DNA of 64,000 bases from Bradyrhizobium sp. Rc3b (GCF_900114915.1 NZ_FOUS01000001.1:62001-126000), one strand, 5' to 3'. Shown: positions 36,698 to 46,694, numbered from the stretch's first letter. Translations and numbers: made by a program. Notes: generated by a model from the letters alone, not told the origin.

Positions 36698-36943
36698 ATG
36701 CTTGCAAATCGCCGGAGAAGCGAACGTCGGGTATGCAGCCGGCTCGCCAAGATCCATTTTGGCGCGGGCTCGCTGCCGCGGGACTGCACGATCACCGATA
36801 TTTCGGATGGCGGCGTGAAAGTGGTGGCGGAATTCCTGGAAGTGCCGCCGCAATTCACCATCATCTTCGCACCCGATTATTCCCGCCAGTGCCGCCTGCG
36901 CTGGCGCATCGGCTGCGAATTCGGTGCCGAGTTCACCGACTAA
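36698..36943 (+). CDS. PilZ domain protein
   Basis: An 81-residue protein consisting of a PilZ domain. RRRSERR near the N-terminus and DISDGGVKV at about 38-46 match the RxxxR and D/NxSxxG motifs that bind cyclic di-GMP. It lies beside comM and a Tad pilus locus, so a role in pilus or surface behaviour is plausible but not shown. The stop codon is the first base triplet of an inverted repeat (36941-36980). Confidence 0.85.
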   Translation: MLANRRRSERRVCSRLAKIHFGAGSLPRDCTITDISDGGVKVVAEFLEVPPQFTIIFAPDYSRQCRLRWRIGCEFGAEFTD

Positions 36944-36980
36944 AGCGCGACGCGATGAGGATGAATCGCATCGCGCTTTA
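36941..36980. repeat. Hairpin-forming repeat after the PilZ gene
   Basis: TAAAGCGCGA (36941-36950) and TCGCGCTTTA (36971-36980) are exact complements, starting in the PilZ stop codon. The following 36995-37045 stretch (TTTTCGGAAAACC..CTTTTCCGGATCATGC) is another intergenic sequence common in this genus. The hairpin could terminate PilZ transcription. Confidence 0.7.
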
Positions 36981-37062
36981 GGTTGTTGTTCAAGCAAGGT
37001 CTTTTCGGAAAACCGCTGCGCACTTTTCCGGATCATGCTTTGAGATCTCCCAAGCCGCGTCC

Positions 37063-37078
37063 TTAACGAGAATTTAGC
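37063..37078. promoter_or_regulatory. CtrA-box-like sequence upstream of tadD
   Basis: TTAA, 7 bp, TTAGC: one mismatch from the CtrA consensus TTAA-N7-TTAAC. It lies 45 bp upstream of the tadD start. CtrA controls pilus genes in Caulobacter; its action here is inference. Confidence 0.4.
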
Positions 37079-37094
37079 GTTAATCGGTAAGCAT

Positions 37095-37121
37095 CTCTGA
37101 TCAGTTGCCGAGTGATCAGAG
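37095..37121 (+). promoter_or_regulatory. Inverted repeat covering the tadD ribosome-binding region
   Basis: CTCTGATCA (37095-37103) and TGATCAGAG (37113-37121) form a perfect 9-bp stem with a 9-nt loop, ending one base before the ATG at 37123. It either masks the ribosome-binding site in mRNA or is a protein operator. Confidence 0.7.
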
Positions 37122-37122
37122 T

Positions 37123-37896
37123 ATGTCCAAGCGTTCGTCCCTCGCCTCTCCCCCGGCGAGATTGCTGCTTCCCGCACTTCTGGTGCTCGCCTTGGGTGGC
37201 TGCCAGACCGCCGGCATCGAGGATGTGACCGGCGCGCTCGGTGTCAGATCGGAAACGGCCGTCAAGGCCGATGCCAAGCCGGAAATGGATGCGTTGCGCG
37301 AGCGCTATCGCGCCAAGCCCAGTGATCCCAACATTGCGCTCGCCTACGGCAAGGCGCTGCGCGAGTCCGGCCAGCGCGCGCAGGCGGTTGCGGTCATGGA
37401 GCAGGCGGTGCTCGCCCATCCCAGCAACAAGGCGCTGCTCGCCGGCTATGGCCGCGCGCTCGCCGACAGCGGCAATTTCCAGCAGGCCTTCGACGTCCTC
37501 AGCCGCGCGCATACGCCCGAGGATCCGGACTGGCGCATCCTGTCGGCGCAGGGTGCGGCGCTCGATCAGCTTGGCCGCAACGAGGAGGCGCAGCAATATT
37601 ATGCCGCGGCGTTGAAGATCGTGCCGGACGAGCCGACCGTGCTGTCCAATCTCGGCCTGTCCTATATGCTGCAAAACAATTTGCCGAAGGCCGAACAGGT
37701 GCTCGGCCGCGCTTATCAGCGCAATCAGAACGATGCGCGGGTCCGCGCCAACCTCGCGCTCGTGCTGGGATTGCAGGGCCGCGAGGCCGAGGCCGAAATC
37801 CTCATGAAGGCCGATTTGCCGCCGGACCAGGCCGCGGCCAAGGTCGCGGCGCTGCGGCAGCTGCTGGCGAAGAAGCAGCAGCGGGCGGACAAGTAA
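37123..37896 (+). CDS. tadD: TPR lipoprotein TadD of the Tad pilus
   Basis: A 257-residue lipoprotein. The signal peptide ends VLALGGC, with Cys27 as the lipidated residue. At least four TPR-like repeats follow (about 60-235), including NIALAYGKALRESGQRAQAV and TVLSNLGLSYMLQNNLPKA. TadD is the pilotin-like partner of the Tad secretin. The ATG at 37123 is preferred over a TTG six codons upstream. It converges on the cpaBCDE unit. No other tad genes lie on this strand. Confidence 0.9.
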   Translation: MSKRSSLASPPARLLLPALLVLALGGCQTAGIEDVTGALGVRSETAVKADAKPEMDALRERYRAKPSDPNIALAYGKALRESGQRAQAVAVMEQAVLAHPSNKALLAGYGRALADSGNFQQAFDVLSRAHTPEDPDWRILSAQGAALDQLGRNEEAQQYYAAALKIVPDEPTVLSNLGLSYMLQNNLPKAEQVLGRAYQRNQNDARVRANLALVLGLQGREAEAEILMKADLPPDQAAAKVAALRQLLAKKQQRADK

Positions 37897-37917
37897 TCCG
37901 CCCCTTTTGGTGTACGC

Positions 37918-39207
37918 TTACGACGCCTTGCGATGCGGCGCCGAGTTGCGGCTTGACTTGCCCTTCAGCTTCTTCAGCAGCGGTCCGAGCAGCGAGCGCT
38001 TCGGCTTCTTCACCTCGCCGCGCCCGGCGAGGCGGTTCGCCATGTTCTGGAACAGCTCGGTGGTGCGGTGGCTCTTGGAGACCTCCGCGATCATCTGGCC
38101 GTTATTGGCTGCGGTGGAGAACAGTTTCGAATCGAACGGGATCACCGCGATCGGCTGGCTTTCCATGGTCTTGGCGAACGCCTTGACCTCGATCTCTGCG
38201 CGCTTGTGCATGCCGACCTGGTTGAGGCAGTACAGCGGTGGCCGGTCGTTCGGCCGCGCCGCCTTCAGCACGCTCAGCATATTCTTGGTGTTGCGCAAAT
38301 TGGCGAGATCGGGCTCGGCCACGATGACGATGTCGTCGGCGTTCACCAGTGCGCGCCGCGTCCAGCCGGACCATTGGTGGGGAACGTCGAGCACGATGCA
38401 GGGCGTGGTCATGCGCAGCGTGTCGAACACGGCGTCGAAAGCTTCGGCGCCGAAATCATAGACGCGGTCGAGGGTGGCAGGCGCCGCGAGCAGGCTGAGG
38501 CGCTCGGTGCATTTGGAGAGCAGGCGCTCCATCAGCGCCGTGTCCGGCCGGTCCTGCGACAGCACCGCGTTGGCGATGCCCTGCACGGGGTCCTGGTTGT
38601 AGTCGAGGCCCGCGGTGCCGAAGGCGAGGTCGAGGTCAATCACGACGGAATCGAGCGCGAGGTCACGCGCGATGGTCCAGGCCACATTGTGCGCGACCGT
38701 GGAGGCGCCGACGCCGCCCTTGGCGCCGACCACCGCGATGACGCGGCCGGTGATGATGGCCTCGGAGGCCGAGAACAGGCTGCAGATCGAGCGGACGACG
38801 TCGAGGGTTTCGACCGGTCCCACCACGTAATCGTTGACGCCGCGGCGCACCAGCTCGCGATAGGGCGCGGTGTCGTTGGGATTGCCGATCACGACCACGC
38901 GGGTGCCGGGGTCGCAGACGCCGGCGAGGTCGTCCAGTCCCTCGAGAATGTCGCGCGTACCGTCGGATTCGATCACGATCACGTTCGGCGTCGGCATCGA
39001 TTCATAGACTTCGATCGCCGCGGCAAGGCCACCGTCCTTGGCGGTGAGGTGCGCCTTGGCGAGCCGGCGGTCCTGCCCTGCCGCGGTCACCGCGGCGAGC
39101 GTCTTATCGGTCTCGCAAAAAGCCTGCACCGAGATGCGGGGAACCGGCGCAATGTGTTCCTCGGGGTGCTGCGGATCGTCCGCTTCTTCGTCGTGAATGC
39201 CCGTCAT
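37918..39207 (-). CDS. cpaE: CpaE/TadZ-family ATPase of the Tad pilus
   Basis: A 429-residue MinD/ParA-like ATPase with an N-terminal receiver-like domain (about 25-145) that lacks a normal phosphorylation site. VVGAKGGVGASTVAHN (about 160-175) is the deviant Walker A, and DLDLAFGTAGLDYNQDP follows. The C-terminal tail is strongly basic. CpaE/TadZ places the Tad machinery in the cell. Its start overlaps the cpaD stop by 4 nt. cpaF, normally the next gene, is not present; the gene ends facing tadD. Confidence 0.95.
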   Translation of the reverse strand: MTGIHDEEADDPQHPEEHIAPVPRISVQAFCETDKTLAAVTAAGQDRRLAKAHLTAKDGGLAAAIEVYESMPTPNVIVIESDGTRDILEGLDDLAGVCDPGTRVVVIGNPNDTAPYRELVRRGVNDYVVGPVETLDVVRSICSLFSASEAIITGRVIAVVGAKGGVGASTVAHNVAWTIARDLALDSVVIDLDLAFGTAGLDYNQDPVQGIANAVLSQDRPDTALMERLLSKCTERLSLLAAPATLDRVYDFGAEAFDAVFDTLRMTTPCIVLDVPHQWSGWTRRALVNADDIVIVAEPDLANLRNTKNMLSVLKAARPNDRPPLYCLNQVGMHKRAEIEVKAFAKTMESQPIAVIPFDSKLFSTAANNGQMIAEVSKSHRTTELFQNMANRLAGRGEVKKPKRSLLGPLLKKLKGKSSRNSAPHRKAS

Positions 39208-39938
39208 TTGCCTGTGTCGCTGAGCTTGGCCTTGTCGGCCTCGGAATTGGGAGTCGAGATCGCAGTGCCCTTGCGATAGCGATCAAAGGCGATGTCGCGC
39301 CGCGCGGTATAGGCCGGCGTCTCGGATCGCGGCTGCTCCAGGTCGGCCGGATTGTCGATCATCGCGGCGAGATTACGCTGGCTGGCGCAGCCCAGATTGA
39401 AGTAGGGCCGATTCTCGTTGTAGCCGGGATCGAGGATGTTAGGACCGAGGTCTTCCGGCCACAGCCCGCAAGGGCCGGCGACCGCGGCGATCTTCGAATA
39501 GCTCAGACGGATGGTGGGCAGCAGCCCGGGATCCTCAGGGCGATAGGGGTGCTGGACGATGGCACGCGACGGCACGCCACCGGATGCGAGCACGGAACGG
39601 ATTTCCCGATAGGTCGCAGCCGCCGCGCGCGAATTCGCGCTGTCGACGGGAACGTCGACGACGACGGAGCCGGTGCCTTCTCGCACCCAGTCCCGGGCGA
39701 TGCCCGCGACGTCCGAATGCTGCGCGGCCGACAGGCCACCCCTCGCCTTGCCGACGAAGATCACGATTGACTTCTTGCCTTCCTGCACCGCGATCGGGTG
39801 GCGCTGGCGATAGTCGGTCGGCACCGTCTGGGTGACGATCTCGCCGGTGGTGTTGCAGGCGCCCAGCATGAGGGAGAGTCCCGTCAGTGCCAGCGCGACG
39901 CCCAGATTGCGACGTCGATCGGCTGTCGTCTTCGTCAT
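39204..39938 (-). CDS. cpaD: CpaD pilus assembly lipoprotein
   Basis: A 244-residue protein from the ATG at 39938. The signal peptide ends LMLGAC, with Cys28 as the lipidated residue. The CpaD domain has DYRQRHPIAVQEGKKSIVIF and the conserved end region LGCASQRNLAAMIDNPADL. CpaD belongs to the outer-membrane pore of the Tad apparatus with CpaC. An open frame extends further upstream but lacks family similarity. It is coupled to cpaE by a 4-nt overlap. Confidence 0.94.
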   Translation of the reverse strand: MTKTTADRRRNLGVALALTGLSLMLGACNTTGEIVTQTVPTDYRQRHPIAVQEGKKSIVIFVGKARGGLSAAQHSDVAGIARDWVREGTGSVVVDVPVDSANSRAAAATYREIRSVLASGGVPSRAIVQHPYRPEDPGLLPTIRLSYSKIAAVAGPCGLWPEDLGPNILDPGYNENRPYFNLGCASQRNLAAMIDNPADLEQPRSETPAYTARRDIAFDRYRKGTAISTPNSEADKAKLSDTGK

Positions 39939-39993
39939 CGCTTCATCCCCTCTTGCCCCAAATCCCGCCCCGTTCCCCAGCCGTCCGTTCGTC

Positions 39994-41511
39994 TCAGTCG
40001 ATGATGAAGCCGAAATCGCCGGGCGCGCCGGCGATCGGATCGACGCGACGCGCGATGCCATAGAGGCGGTTCATACGGCCGAGCAGCGCGGTCTGCGCGT
40101 CCGAGGCCGGGGCGAAGCCGTCGTCGGGCCGCGCCAATTCCTTCTGAGCAACCGCGCGCACCACATAGGGCGTCACGATCACCATCAGCTCGGTCTCGTT
40201 GTTGACGAAGTCCTGGCTGCGGAACAGCGCGCCGATGATCGGCACCTGGTCGACGCCGGGCAGGCCGTTGATCGCCTGCTTGGTCTGTTGCTGGATCAGG
40301 CCGGCCATCGCCATCGAGCCGCCGGAGGGAATCTCCAGCGTCGTCTCGGCGCGGCGGGTCTGGATCGAGGGGATGGTGATCGAGTTGCTCGAGGTCGAGG
40401 ACACCGCCTGCGTCAACGTGATCGAATTCGTATTCGACAGCTCCGAGACCTCGGTCATCACGCGCAGGCTGATGCGGCCTTCGCTGAGCACGACCGGGGT
40501 GAAGTTCAGGGAGATGCCAAACTTCTTGTAGGTGACCTGGGTGGTGCAGACGTGGGTGACCGGATCGCAGGAATAGCCTGCCGGAATCGGGAATTCGCCG
40601 CCGGCAATGAAGGTGGCGGATTCGCCTGAGATCGCGGTCAGGCTCGGTTCGGCGAGCGTGCGCATGACGCCGGCGCTTTCCATTGCGCGCATGGTGGCGC
40701 TGACGGTGGCGACGCCCTTGGCGAGGCCGGCAACGCCGAGCCCGTTGCTGCCGACGATCGGGCCGCCCGAGACCGAGAACGGGTTGGAATTGTTGAAATT
40801 CACCACCGCGGTGCCGGCGTTCAGGCTGGCGCTGAGATCGACGCCGAGCTGCTTGACGATGTCGCGGCGCACTTCGCCGACGACGACCTTGAGCATCACC
40901 TGGTCACGGCCGCGCACGACGATGCTGTTGACGACCTTGTCCGAGCCGCCGACCAGCTTTGCGGCGACCTCGCCGGCCTGCTGGGCCTCGACCGGGCTCG
41001 ACACCGATCCGGTCAGCATCACGCTGTCGCCGACGCCTTCGATCTGGACGCCCGGCAGCGACTGGCGCAGGGCCGCGCGCATGCCGTTGAGGTCGCGCTT
41101 CACTGCGATGTCATAGGAGGCGACCTGCTGGCCGTCGGCGGTGAAGAACACGACGTTGGTCTGGCCGACCTGACCGCCGATGATATAGGCGCGCTGGGCC
41201 GAGCGGATCACTGCATTGGCGATCTTGGGATCGGCCACCAGCACGTCCTTGACCTCCCGAGGCAGGTCGATGACGACGGACTTGCCGACGCCAAGCGAGA
41301 GAAAACGCGTCTTCGCCGGTGCGATGGTCGCGACCGACGACACGCCGAAATCCGGTGCCTGCATCGGCGCCTGGTCGCCGACCGGCGCATCCGTCGCGCT
41401 GACCAGGTCGGGGGCTGCGAGCAGCCCCAGCATCAGCATCGTCCCCGTCCAGAACGAGCGCGTGCGCTTCCCCCGAGGGCGCACGCCCGTCCGATCATCC
41501 CCGTAGTTCAT
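39994..41511 (-). CDS. cpaC: CpaC secretin of the Tad pilus
   Basis: A 505-residue outer-membrane secretin. A signal peptide (about 1-39) precedes the BON/pilus-N domain with VGKSVVIDLPREVKDVLVADP. The secretin core carries VPIIGALFRSQDFVNNETELMVIVTPYVV, the hallmark of type II/III secretins. It forms the pore through which Flp pili leave the cell. It lies between cpaB (13-nt gap) and cpaD (55-nt gap). Confidence 0.97.
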   Translation of the reverse strand: MNYGDDRTGVRPRGKRTRSFWTGTMLMLGLLAAPDLVSATDAPVGDQAPMQAPDFGVSSVATIAPAKTRFLSLGVGKSVVIDLPREVKDVLVADPKIANAVIRSAQRAYIIGGQVGQTNVVFFTADGQQVASYDIAVKRDLNGMRAALRQSLPGVQIEGVGDSVMLTGSVSSPVEAQQAGEVAAKLVGGSDKVVNSIVVRGRDQVMLKVVVGEVRRDIVKQLGVDLSASLNAGTAVVNFNNSNPFSVSGGPIVGSNGLGVAGLAKGVATVSATMRAMESAGVMRTLAEPSLTAISGESATFIAGGEFPIPAGYSCDPVTHVCTTQVTYKKFGISLNFTPVVLSEGRISLRVMTEVSELSNTNSITLTQAVSSTSSNSITIPSIQTRRAETTLEIPSGGSMAMAGLIQQQTKQAINGLPGVDQVPIIGALFRSQDFVNNETELMVIVTPYVVRAVAQKELARPDDGFAPASDAQTALLGRMNRLYGIARRVDPIAGAPGDFGFIID

Positions 41512-41524
41512 GCTATCCCCATCA

Positions 41525-42346
41525 TCACTTCTGTGACGTCAATTGCCGTGCCTGCACCCCGTAACGGATTACGTTCACGCCGCCCGCACGCTTGATCCCC
41601 TGGTCCTCAGGCGTGCCGTCCACTGCGTTGGCATCGACGATGCTCCGCAGCGCGAGCTGGAGCGTGCCGCCCTGACGCGCGGCTGCGAGCACTGCGACCT
41701 GGTCGGGCCGGAGCTCAAGCGTGACGGTCTTGCCGACGACGGCGTTCTGGCCGTCCTTCTCCTTCGGCGCCTGGTCGATCGCGAGCACGCGGATATTGGT
41801 CAGGATGACCTCGGACAGGACGAGATCGTTGCCGCCGGTCGGACCGTTGTTGTTGGCGCCGTCGGGGTTCTTCAGGCGGCGGGTCAGGACGATGTCGACG
41901 CGGTCATTCGGAAGGATGAAGCCGCCAGCGGCGGTCTCGGCTGAGATCTCGGTGGAAACGGCGCGCATCCCGGCGGGCAGGATCGCGGCCATGAATCCGG
42001 AGCCGTCGGCCTTGACCAGCTTCTGCTCGCGGATCGGCTCACCCTGCATCAGCGGGACGCGGGCGATCGAGCCGGCGATCTGGGTTTGCGCCTCGGGCCT
42101 GCTGTCGCGGCGGATGAAGGCGCTGCTCGCGGTCGCTGCCGGCCAGGCCTGCCATTGCAGGTCCTCGGGCTTCACGGCCTGGCCGAGCCCGATGTCGGAC
42201 TTGGCGACGAGGACCTCGACGGTCGGCAGCTTCTCGGCGGCGGGCAGAACGATTGCGGGCTTGTTGTCGAAGCCGCTCGCCAGATACGCCGCGACGCCGC
42301 CGGCGCCCAGCGCGATGACGAGAACGACAATGCGTGCGGTATTCAT
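41525..42346 (-). CDS. cpaB: CpaB/RcpC pilus assembly protein
   Basis: A 273-residue protein with one N-terminal TM segment (about 5-24). The SAF domain follows, with VEVLVAKSDIGLGQAVKPEDLQW and AAILPAGMRAVSTEISAETAAGGFILPNDRVDIVL, typical of CpaB/RcpC. It stabilises the Tad secretin and may bind peptidoglycan. It is the first gene of the cpaBCDE unit. Its start codon overlaps the stop of a five-codon mini-ORF and directly follows a long inverted repeat (42350-42421). Confidence 0.95.
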   Translation of the reverse strand: MNTARIVVLVIALGAGGVAAYLASGFDNKPAIVLPAAEKLPTVEVLVAKSDIGLGQAVKPEDLQWQAWPAATASSAFIRRDSRPEAQTQIAGSIARVPLMQGEPIREQKLVKADGSGFMAAILPAGMRAVSTEISAETAAGGFILPNDRVDIVLTRRLKNPDGANNNGPTGGNDLVLSEVILTNIRVLAIDQAPKEKDGQNAVVGKTVTLELRPDQVAVLAAARQGGTLQLALRSIVDANAVDGTPEDQGIKRAGGVNVIRYGVQARQLTSQK

Positions 42347-42360
42347 ACGCTTTTACTCAT
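42343..42360 (-). CDS. Five-codon leader ORF overlapping the cpaB start
   Basis: On the minus strand ATG AGT AAA AGC GTA TGA reads MSKSV and stops in the TATGA that contains the cpaB start codon. The arrangement would let ribosomes ending the leader restart at cpaB. Its ATG lies in the 3' arm of the hairpin at 42350-42421. Too short to judge by coding statistics. Confidence 0.35.
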   Translation of the reverse strand: MSKSV

Positions 42361-42421
42361 ACGCGGGGCACTCGAACCGCACCTGGCGTGTTCCCCCGCG
42401 TCGATGAGTAGGGAGTAAAAG
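42350..42421 (-). promoter_or_regulatory. Long hairpin in the cpaB leader
   Basis: ACGCGGGG (42361-42368) pairs with CCCCGCGT (42394-42401), and CTTTTACTCAT (42350-42360) pairs with the bulged ATGAGTAGGGAGTAAAAG (42404-42421). The stem ends 3 nt before the cpaB start codon and would include the ribosome-binding region. Confidence 0.7.
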
Positions 42422-42640
42422 TATAAGGGGTGTTGCGAGGCCGAATGCGATGGCCGGCCACGATGCTGGTTTTCGGCAGATGGTGAACGCGGCGTTATCC
42501 GGTCGGCCAGCGGCCCCGTAGATTCACGCAGTACGGAGCGTCCGTTCGAATGACATGCGCGGCGTCATGGTGAATGGGTGGTTAGTGGTGGGTGGGTGCG
42601 ATCATGCCAATGGGATCGCAGCAGCGCTCCACAACATCGG

Positions 42641-42769
42641 TGTCGTCCCGGCGAACGCCGGAACCCATAACCCCAGGGAGCAGTTTGACGAAGATTGAGC
42701 GCCCGGTACCGCGACCAAGCTCCCCGGATAGATTCCGCAGTATGGGTCCCGGCGTTCGCCGGGACGACG
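42641..42769. repeat. REP-like palindromic element, family A (second copy)
   Basis: TGTCGTCCCGGCGAACGCCG at the left end is matched in reverse complement by CGGCGTTCGCCGGGACGAC at the right end. CCCATAACC and TATGGGTCCC are shared with the copy at 15320-15479. Together with the cpaB leader it fills the 467-bp gap between cpaB and gshB. Confidence 0.85.
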
Positions 42770-42813
42770 TTGAGGAGAGTTCGCGCGCTCCCCAACGTCA
42801 TCATTGCAGAGTG

Positions 42814-43758
42814 CTACTTCGCCCGCTTCTGCTCGATCACGTCCCACACCTTCGCCGCCACATCCGGCCCGCCAAGCCGCGCGATCGCGCGGATGCCGGT
42901 CGGCGAGGTCACGTTGATCTCGGTGAGATTGCCGTTGATGACGTCGATGCCGACGAACAGCAGGCCCTTCTCGCGCAGCGCCGGGCCGACGGTGGCGCAG
43001 ATCTCGCGCTCGCGCGGGGTGAGCTCGGTCTCCTGCGCCGCGCCGCCGCGCACCATGTTGGAACGGAGGTCGTCGGTGGCCGGCACGCGGTTCACTGCGC
43101 CAGCGAACTCGCCGTTGACCAGGATGATGCGCTTGTCGCCGTGCTTCACCTCGGGGATGAATTGCTGGATCACCCAGGGCTCCCGGAACGTCACCGAGAA
43201 CATGTCGAACAGCGAGCCGAAATTCATGTCCTGCGGCATCACGCGGAATACCGCCGCGCCGCCATGGCCGTGCAGCGGCTTCATGACGACGGCGCCGTGC
43301 TTGTCGCGGAACGCGTTGATCTCATCTAAGTCGCGCGAGATCAGGGTCGGCGGCATCAACTGCGGAAAATTCATTACGAACAGTTTTTCCGGCGCGTTGC
43401 GCACCGAGGCGGGATCGTTGACCACCAGCGTCTTCGGATGGATGCGCTCCAGAAGATGCGTCGAGGTGATGTAGGCGAGGTCGAACGGCGGGTCCTGGCG
43501 CAGCAGCACCACGTCGAAGCCGTTCAGCGCCTCGCGCCTGGGTTCGCCGAGCGTGAAATGGTCGCCGGACTCGTCGCGCACGGTCAGGAGCTGAACCGGC
43601 GCCACGATCTCCTCGCCGACCATCGAGAGCTTGTCGGGCGTATAATAGGACAGGCCGTGGCCGCGCTTCTGCGCCTCCAGAAGCAGCGCAAAGGTGGAAT
43701 CGCCCTTGATGTTGATGCGGGCGATGGGGTCCATCTGGACGGCGACGTTCAGTTTCAT
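42814..43758 (-). CDS. gshB: Glutathione synthase
   Basis: ATP-grasp ligase joining gamma-glutamylcysteine and glycine. The ATG at 43758 gives 314 residues and the standard N-terminus [17 protein letters not shown]; the open frame extends 22 codons further. [24 protein letters not shown] (ATP-binding loop) and [21 protein letters not shown] are family motifs. yraN lies 10 nt upstream on the same strand, and rsmI before that. Confidence 0.97.
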   Translation of the reverse strand: MKLNVAVQMDPIARINIKGDSTFALLLEAQKRGHGLSYYTPDKLSMVGEEIVAPVQLLTVRDESGDHFTLGEPRREALNGFDVVLLRQDPPFDLAYITSTHLLERIHPKTLVVNDPASVRNAPEKLFVMNFPQLMPPTLISRDLDEINAFRDKHGAVVMKPLHGHGGAAVFRVMPQDMNFGSLFDMFSVTFREPWVIQQFIPEVKHGDKRIILVNGEFAGAVNRVPATDDLRSNMVRGGAAQETELTPREREICATVGPALREKGLLFVGIDVINGNLTEINVTSPTGIRAIARLGGPDVAAKVWDVIEQKRAK

Positions 43759-43768
43759 GGTCTGCCTT

Positions 43769-44156
43769 TCAGGTCGAGGCGTCGAATGCCGCCAACACAT
43801 GGCGCGGAAGTGAGCGCGGCGCAATCAGCATGGCGTCGAATCGCAATTCGAATTCGGCATGCTCGGGATGCGCCACGAGCCAGCCTTGCGCGGCGGCGAT
43901 GATGCGCTGCTGCTGGCGCGGCGTCACGGCGAAGGCGGCGTCATCCAGCGTGGCCCGCGCCTTGACCTCGACGAAGGCGATCAGATTGCGGCGGCGTGCC
44001 ACGATGTCGATCTCGCCATGCGGGGTGCGGTAGCGTTTGGCCAGGATGCGGTAACCCTTGGCCATCAGATAGGCCGCTGCGCGGCTCTCCGCGGAGATGC
44101 CGGTGTGAAACGCGGCGACGCGCTCGGGCGAGGCGACCTTCGGTTCCGCCGGGACC

Positions 44157-44170
<14 letters not shown>
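43769..44170 (-). CDS. UPF0102/YraN family endonuclease-like protein
   Basis: A 133-residue protein. [30 protein letters not shown] and IAFVEVKAR give the E...D...EVK pattern of the PD-(D/E)XK-like YraN fold. It is widespread beside rsmI and of unknown function. It overlaps the end of rsmI by 14 nt and is followed by gshB. Confidence 0.93.
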
Positions 44171-45107
<937 letters not shown>

Positions 45108-45446
45108 AATGAAAGCAACTTAGGCACGATCCGCAGGGCTGGGAACCGGCTCGCCGAAAAAGATCGTGCCGAGGTGAGGGGCGAGGAACGGACGGGAATG
45201 TGATCGATCCAGGATCACGTCGAGGGGGAGTGAGGGCTCTCACGCCATATTCGCGACCGAAACGCCGCCTTGATGCTGAATGAGCGAGGGCAAACAGCTG
45301 CCGGGACAGCAAGGCGGCCGCGTTAAGCGGCTATTATCCTTTTGTTTCGGTTAACTATTTGCCGACAATATGCCTGAATCCGCGGCTTGTGTCGTGGAAA
45401 GAATGTCGTGACTGGCCGGCGCCGGCGGGTCAGAAGAGAAGCTGAA
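45108..45446. other. Divergent promoter region between rsmI and the lipoprotein gene
   Basis: 339 bp without a credible gene. GCCGC (45317-45321), a GTTAA loop and GCGGC (45327-45331) form a small hairpin followed by a T-rich tract, and GTTAAC occurs at 45350-45355. I see no convincing promoter boxes. Confidence 0.5.
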
Positions 45447-46679
45447 ATGGTGGGCCCGCTTCATCCAAAATCTCCCGTTCCGGGGTCCCTGATGTCAGGG
45501 GCGACCCGCCGGAGCGCGCTCGGCCTGTTGCTCGGCACGCCCCTGCTGTCGGCCTGCGCCGGCGTGCAGCAGAGCCTGAGCCAGTTCTCCAACCCGTTCT
45601 CGAGCTCGACGCCGCCGGCTCAACCCGCAGGTCCCCCGCAACAGGCGACGACCGCCGGCACCGGCGGCGTGAAGGTCGCCGTGATCCTGCCGCTCTCGGC
45701 CGCCGGCAATGCCGGCTTGGCCGCACAATCCATGCGCAACGCCGCCGAGATGGCGCTGGCCGAGTTCCAGAACCCGAACATCCAGCTGCTGATCAAGGAC
45801 GACAATGGCAGCCCGCAGGGCGCGCAGGCGTCCGCGCAGCAGGCCGTCGACGAAGGCGCCGAGATCATTCTGGGACCGCTGTTCGCGCAATCGGTGCCGG
45901 CGGTGGCGCAGGTCGCGCGCACGCGCGGCATCTCGGTGATCGCGTTCTCGACCGATTCCAGCATCGCCGGCCGCGGCGTCTATCTGCTCTCCTTCCTGCC
46001 AGAGTCCGACGTCAATCGCATCGTCGAATATTCCGCCAGCATCGGAAAGCGTTCCGTCGCCGTGCTGGTGCCCGACAATGCCTATGGCAATGTCGTCGAG
46101 GCCGCGGTGAAGGCGGCCGTGCCGCGCCGGGGCGGGCGCATCGTCGCCTTCGAGAAATACGGCGCCGATCGCGCCACACCGGCGCGCACCGTGGCGCAGC
46201 AGCTCGGCAGCGCGGATGCGTTGTTCATTGCCGATGACGGCGATGCCGTGGTGACGGTCGCAGATGCGATGACCGCGGCGGGCGCGAACTTACGCAACAT
46301 CCAGCTGCTCGGCACCGGCCTGTGGGACAATCCGCGGGTCTATGCGAATGCGAACCTGCAAGGCGGCCTCTATGCCGCGCCCGACCCGGCCGGCTTCCGC
46401 GCCTTCTCCGGTCGCTACCGCACCAAATACGGCGCGGAGCCGATTCGCACCGCAACGCTGGCCTATGACGCGGTCGCTCTGGTCGCCGCGCTGGCGCGGA
46501 CGCAAGGCACCACGCGCTTCTCGCCCGACGTGCTGACCAATCCGTCCGGCTTCGCCGGCATCGACGGCCTGTTTCGTTTCCGCGCGGATGGCACCAATGA
46601 GCGCGGGCTTGCGGTGATGAAAGTGACGAACGGCGGCGGCGTTGCGGTCGCGGGCTCGCCGAAGAGTTTTGGGGCGTAG
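45447..46679 (+). CDS. Penicillin-binding protein activator-like lipoprotein (periplasmic-binding fold)
   Basis: A 410-residue protein. RRSALGLLLGTPLLSAC forms a lipoprotein signal with Cys37 as the lipidated residue. The mature part starts with a low-complexity Ser/Pro/Gln linker. A type I periplasmic-binding/LppC-like domain follows, with VAVILPLSAAGNAGLAAQSMRNAAEMAL. LppC (LpoA) relatives activate PBP1A; others sense ligands. The ATG at 45447 is chosen for its purine-rich upstream region; starts at 45387 (TTG) and 45492 (ATG) are possible. Confidence 0.87.
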   Translation: MVGPLHPKSPVPGSLMSGATRRSALGLLLGTPLLSACAGVQQSLSQFSNPFSSSTPPAQPAGPPQQATTAGTGGVKVAVILPLSAAGNAGLAAQSMRNAAEMALAEFQNPNIQLLIKDDNGSPQGAQASAQQAVDEGAEIILGPLFAQSVPAVAQVARTRGISVIAFSTDSSIAGRGVYLLSFLPESDVNRIVEYSASIGKRSVAVLVPDNAYGNVVEAAVKAAVPRRGGRIVAFEKYGADRATPARTVAQQLGSADALFIADDGDAVVTVADAMTAAGANLRNIQLLGTGLWDNPRVYANANLQGGLYAAPDPAGFRAFSGRYRTKYGAEPIRTATLAYDAVALVAALARTQGTTRFSPDVLTNPSGFAGIDGLFRFRADGTNERGLAVMKVTNGGGVAVAGSPKSFGA

Positions 46680-46694
46680 CTCAGGACGACGGTG

